Source of the DNA: Moraxellaceae bacterium UBA2031
GTDB taxonomy: Bacteria; Pseudomonadota; Gammaproteobacteria; Pseudomonadales; Moraxellaceae
Length of the DNA stretch: 6,569 bases
Direction: 5' to 3'
Assembly (NCBI GenBank): GCA_002333145.1
Contig: DDBN01000123.1
Coordinates: 1 to 6,569 of the forward strand
Shown here: piece after piece, positions 4,931-6,569 of the stretch
Numbering within the stretch: the first letter of the stretch is position 1
Layout of the letters: every line of letters starts with the position of its first letter
Made by a program: the position numbers and the translations under genes
Notes under the pieces: generated by a model
Database searches by the model: none
What the model was told of the DNA's origin: nothing
What the model saw: the letters and a program-made list of their open reading frames with translations, nothing else

Positions 4931-5830
4931 ATGACCCTGACCGATTTACGTTACCTGATTGCACTGGCACGCGAACGTCATTTTGGTCGAGCGGCCGAAG
5001 CTTGTCATGTATCGCAACCAACACTGAGCATTGCCATCAAGAAAGTAGAGGACGAACTGGGTGTTGCTCTGTTCGAGCGTCATCGTCACGAGGTAATGGT
5101 CACTCCTGGCGGTGCAACGGTCATCAAGCAGGCTCAGCGTGTGCTGGAAGAAATGGATGTACTAAACAGTGCGGCAAAGGCTGCACTCGACGAATTTGCT
5201 GAGCCGCTTAAGCTGGGGGTGATCTTTACCGTCGCACCGGATTTGCTCCCTCCCTTGGTGCGCGCAGTAAAGGCCGGTGGTAGCGGCCTTATGATGTATA
5301 TGGAAGAAAACTACACGGAGGTGCTGGCCGGAAAACTGGCCAATGGGCAGCTGGATGCAATCATCGTGGCCCGCCCATTTGACCCACCAGAAACGCATGT
5401 GCATTCACTGTACCGAGAGTCCTTCGAACTGCTGATGCCAAGCGATCATGCTTGGGTGAAAAGCAAATCCATTGCTATTGATGCGCTGAGTGCCTCGTCA
5501 ATGATGCTATTGGGTGAAGGCCACTGCTTCCGGGACCAAATTCTAGAAGCCTGCCCGCATCTGGGCGCAGGCAGCAATACCTTGGGGCCAGCGAGCTCGC
5601 TGTCTACGTTACGACACATGGTGGCGTCGGGGCTGGGGCTTACGCTGATACCCGCCAGTTCGGTTGCGTCGCTAACCGATGGTGGTGATGTAGTAGCGCG
5701 TCCTCTTTCTCCGGCACCCGAACGCGAAATCGTGCTGGCCTGGCGCCGACGTTTTCCACGACCACAAGCCATCCGTGCGTTACTGGATGCACTCACTTCA
5801 TTACACCTGCCGGGAACACGTGCCCCGTGA
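4931..5830 (+). CDS. oxyR: Hydrogen peroxide-sensing LysR-type regulator OxyR
   Basis: A 299-residue LysR-type transcription factor. The N-terminal winged helix-turn-helix spans about residues 1-60 (TDLRYLIALARERHFGRAA, then VSQPTLSIAIKKVEDELG), followed by a linker helix and the effector domain from about 90. The redox pair is present and falls at exactly the E. coli numbers: peroxidatic Cys199 and resolving Cys208 within LLGEGHCFRDQILEAC (193-208). In OxyR these form a disulfide on contact with H2O2, activating genes such as katG, ahpCF and dps. The ATG at 4931 has GGAAAG five bases upstream and begins the family's N-terminus; the frame is open to 4871 but the extra residues are not family-like. 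It diverges from the SDR gene, and its stop overlaps the recG start, an oxyR–recG arrangement known from Pseudomonas aeruginosa. Length and motifs are normal. Confidence 0.97.
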   Translation: MTLTDLRYLIALARERHFGRAAEACHVSQPTLSIAIKKVEDELGVALFERHRHEVMVTPGGATVIKQAQRVLEEMDVLNSAAKAALDEFAEPLKLGVIFTVAPDLLPPLVRAVKAGGSGLMMYMEENYTEVLAGKLANGQLDAIIVARPFDPPETHVHSLYRESFELLMPSDHAWVKSKSIAIDALSASSMMLLGEGHCFRDQILEACPHLGAGSNTLGPASSLSTLRHMVASGLGLTLIPASSVASLTDGGDVVARPLSPAPEREIVLAWRRRFPRPQAIRALLDALTSLHLPGTRAP

Positions 5831-6569
5831 CGGTCTCGCCTGATTTATTGGGGCAACTGCCAATCACCACACTTAAAGGTGTCGGGGCGGCGCTCGCAGA
5901 AAAATTGATGAAATTAAATATCCGAACGGTGCAGGATATGTTGTTCCATCTACCGCGCCAGTACGAAGACCGTAGCCGTATCACGCCAATTGGTGGATTG
6001 CGGCCAGGCTTAAGTGCGCAGGTAGATGCTGATGTGGTGTTATCTGATGTGGTGTTCGGACGACGACGGTCGTTGGTCGTAAAAGTGCAAGATGGCACGG
6101 GTACGTTGACGCTTCGCTTTTATCATTTCAACAATGCCCAAAAGGATGCTATGGCGCGTGGCTTACGCTTGCGTATTTTTGGCGAAGCCCGTTTGGGCGC
6201 CACCGGCATTGAAATGTATCACCCCGAATATTCGATGATCAGTGATGCCATGCCGCCCCCTTCAGATACGCTGACACCGATTTATCCTGTCACCGAAGGG
6301 GTAACGCAATTACGGCTGCGGCCACTGATGGCACAAGCACTACTTCGTATTAGCAGTAGCAATCTGCCAGACTGGCTGCCATCAGAAGAAAATCGCGGTT
6401 GGTCGCTGGCAGCAGCGCTTCGTTATGTGCATGCCCCACCTAATGACGCCGATCGTGTGGCGTTAGTCGAAGGCCGGCATCCGGCACAACAGCGACTGGC
6501 ATTTGAAGAATTGGTGGCACACCAACTGAGCCTGCAGAAACGTCGTGCCGAAATGCGCGCACATCAGGC
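5827..6569 (+). CDS. recG: ATP-dependent DNA helicase RecG, N-terminal part
   Basis: The first 247 residues of RecG, a superfamily 2 branch-migration helicase that remodels stalled replication forks, R-loops and Holliday junctions; the full protein is about 690 residues and continues beyond the right edge. The start is GTG at 5827 in a GTGA overlap with the oxyR stop, suggesting translational coupling; upstream GGGA is 11 bases away. The N-terminus LPITTLKGVGAALAEKL (11-27) is the RecG helix-hairpin-helix-like region. HLPRQYEDRSRITPIGGL (41-58) leads into the OB-fold wedge domain (about 60-155), which contains VQDGTGTLTLRFYHF (87-101) and FGEARLGATGIEMYHPEY (118-135). PIYPVTEGVTQLRLR (151-165) and GRHPAQQRLAFEELVAHQL (216-234) are typical RecG blocks close to E. 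coli. The ATPase motifs lie outside the window. Confidence 0.96.
   Translation, partial: MTVSPDLLGQLPITTLKGVGAALAEKLMKLNIRTVQDMLFHLPRQYEDRSRITPIGGLRPGLSAQVDADVVLSDVVFGRRRSLVVKVQDGTGTLTLRFYHFNNAQKDAMARGLRLRIFGEARLGATGIEMYHPEYSMISDAMPPPSDTLTPIYPVTEGVTQLRLRPLMAQALLRISSSNLPDWLPSEENRGWSLAAALRYVHAPPNDADRVALVEGRHPAQQRLAFEELVAHQLSLQKRRAEMRAHQ

Noticed and set aside
5446..6098. Minus-strand open frames across oxyR and the start of recG
   Set aside because: They overlap two firmly identified genes in antisense and have no domain or plausible ribosome binding site.

Overview
The window looks like ordinary chromosome from a gammaproteobacterium of moderate G+C content. The main reason is the oxyR–recG gene pair, an arrangement known from Pseudomonas. 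The OxyR and RecG sequences are close to the gammaproteobacterial forms, and there is a perfect FNR/ANR-type operator. The exact genus cannot be read from the sequence; an affinity to Pseudomonadales is an inference. I see no insertion sequence, phage gene, CRISPR array, tRNA or rRNA.

Layout, left to right. (1) The 3' end of a radical-SAM RlmN-like RNA methyltransferase on the plus strand, cut by the window edge inside its CxxxCxxC motif. (2) A minus-strand cyclic-nucleotide-binding-domain protein that has no DNA-binding domain and an altered phosphate-binding cassette. (3) Divergent from it, a plus-strand SMR-family guanidinium exporter (sugE/gdx). (4) A plus-strand group: a 76-aa HMA-like protein with a cysteine/glycine tail, a 134-aa conserved protein of unknown function, and the enamine/imine deaminase RidA. 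The first of these sits behind a perfect TTGAT-N4-ATCAA box spaced as in a class II FNR/ANR promoter. (5) Convergent to ridA, a minus-strand pair: an exported Sel1-repeat protein, downstream of an atypical SDR-family NAD(P)-binding protein. (6) Divergent from the SDR gene, oxyR, overlapping the start of recG, which runs off the right edge.

Functionally the window mixes RNA modification, small-molecule detoxification (SugE, RidA), peroxide sensing (OxyR) and DNA repair (RecG). The least explained part is the probably oxygen-regulated pair at 1962-2643. No clearly new multi-gene system is visible. The points most worth following are the FNR/ANR promoter with its unusual HMA-like gene, the degenerate cyclic-nucleotide sensor, and the inverted repeats at the gene junctions near 3113-3160 and 3953-3977.
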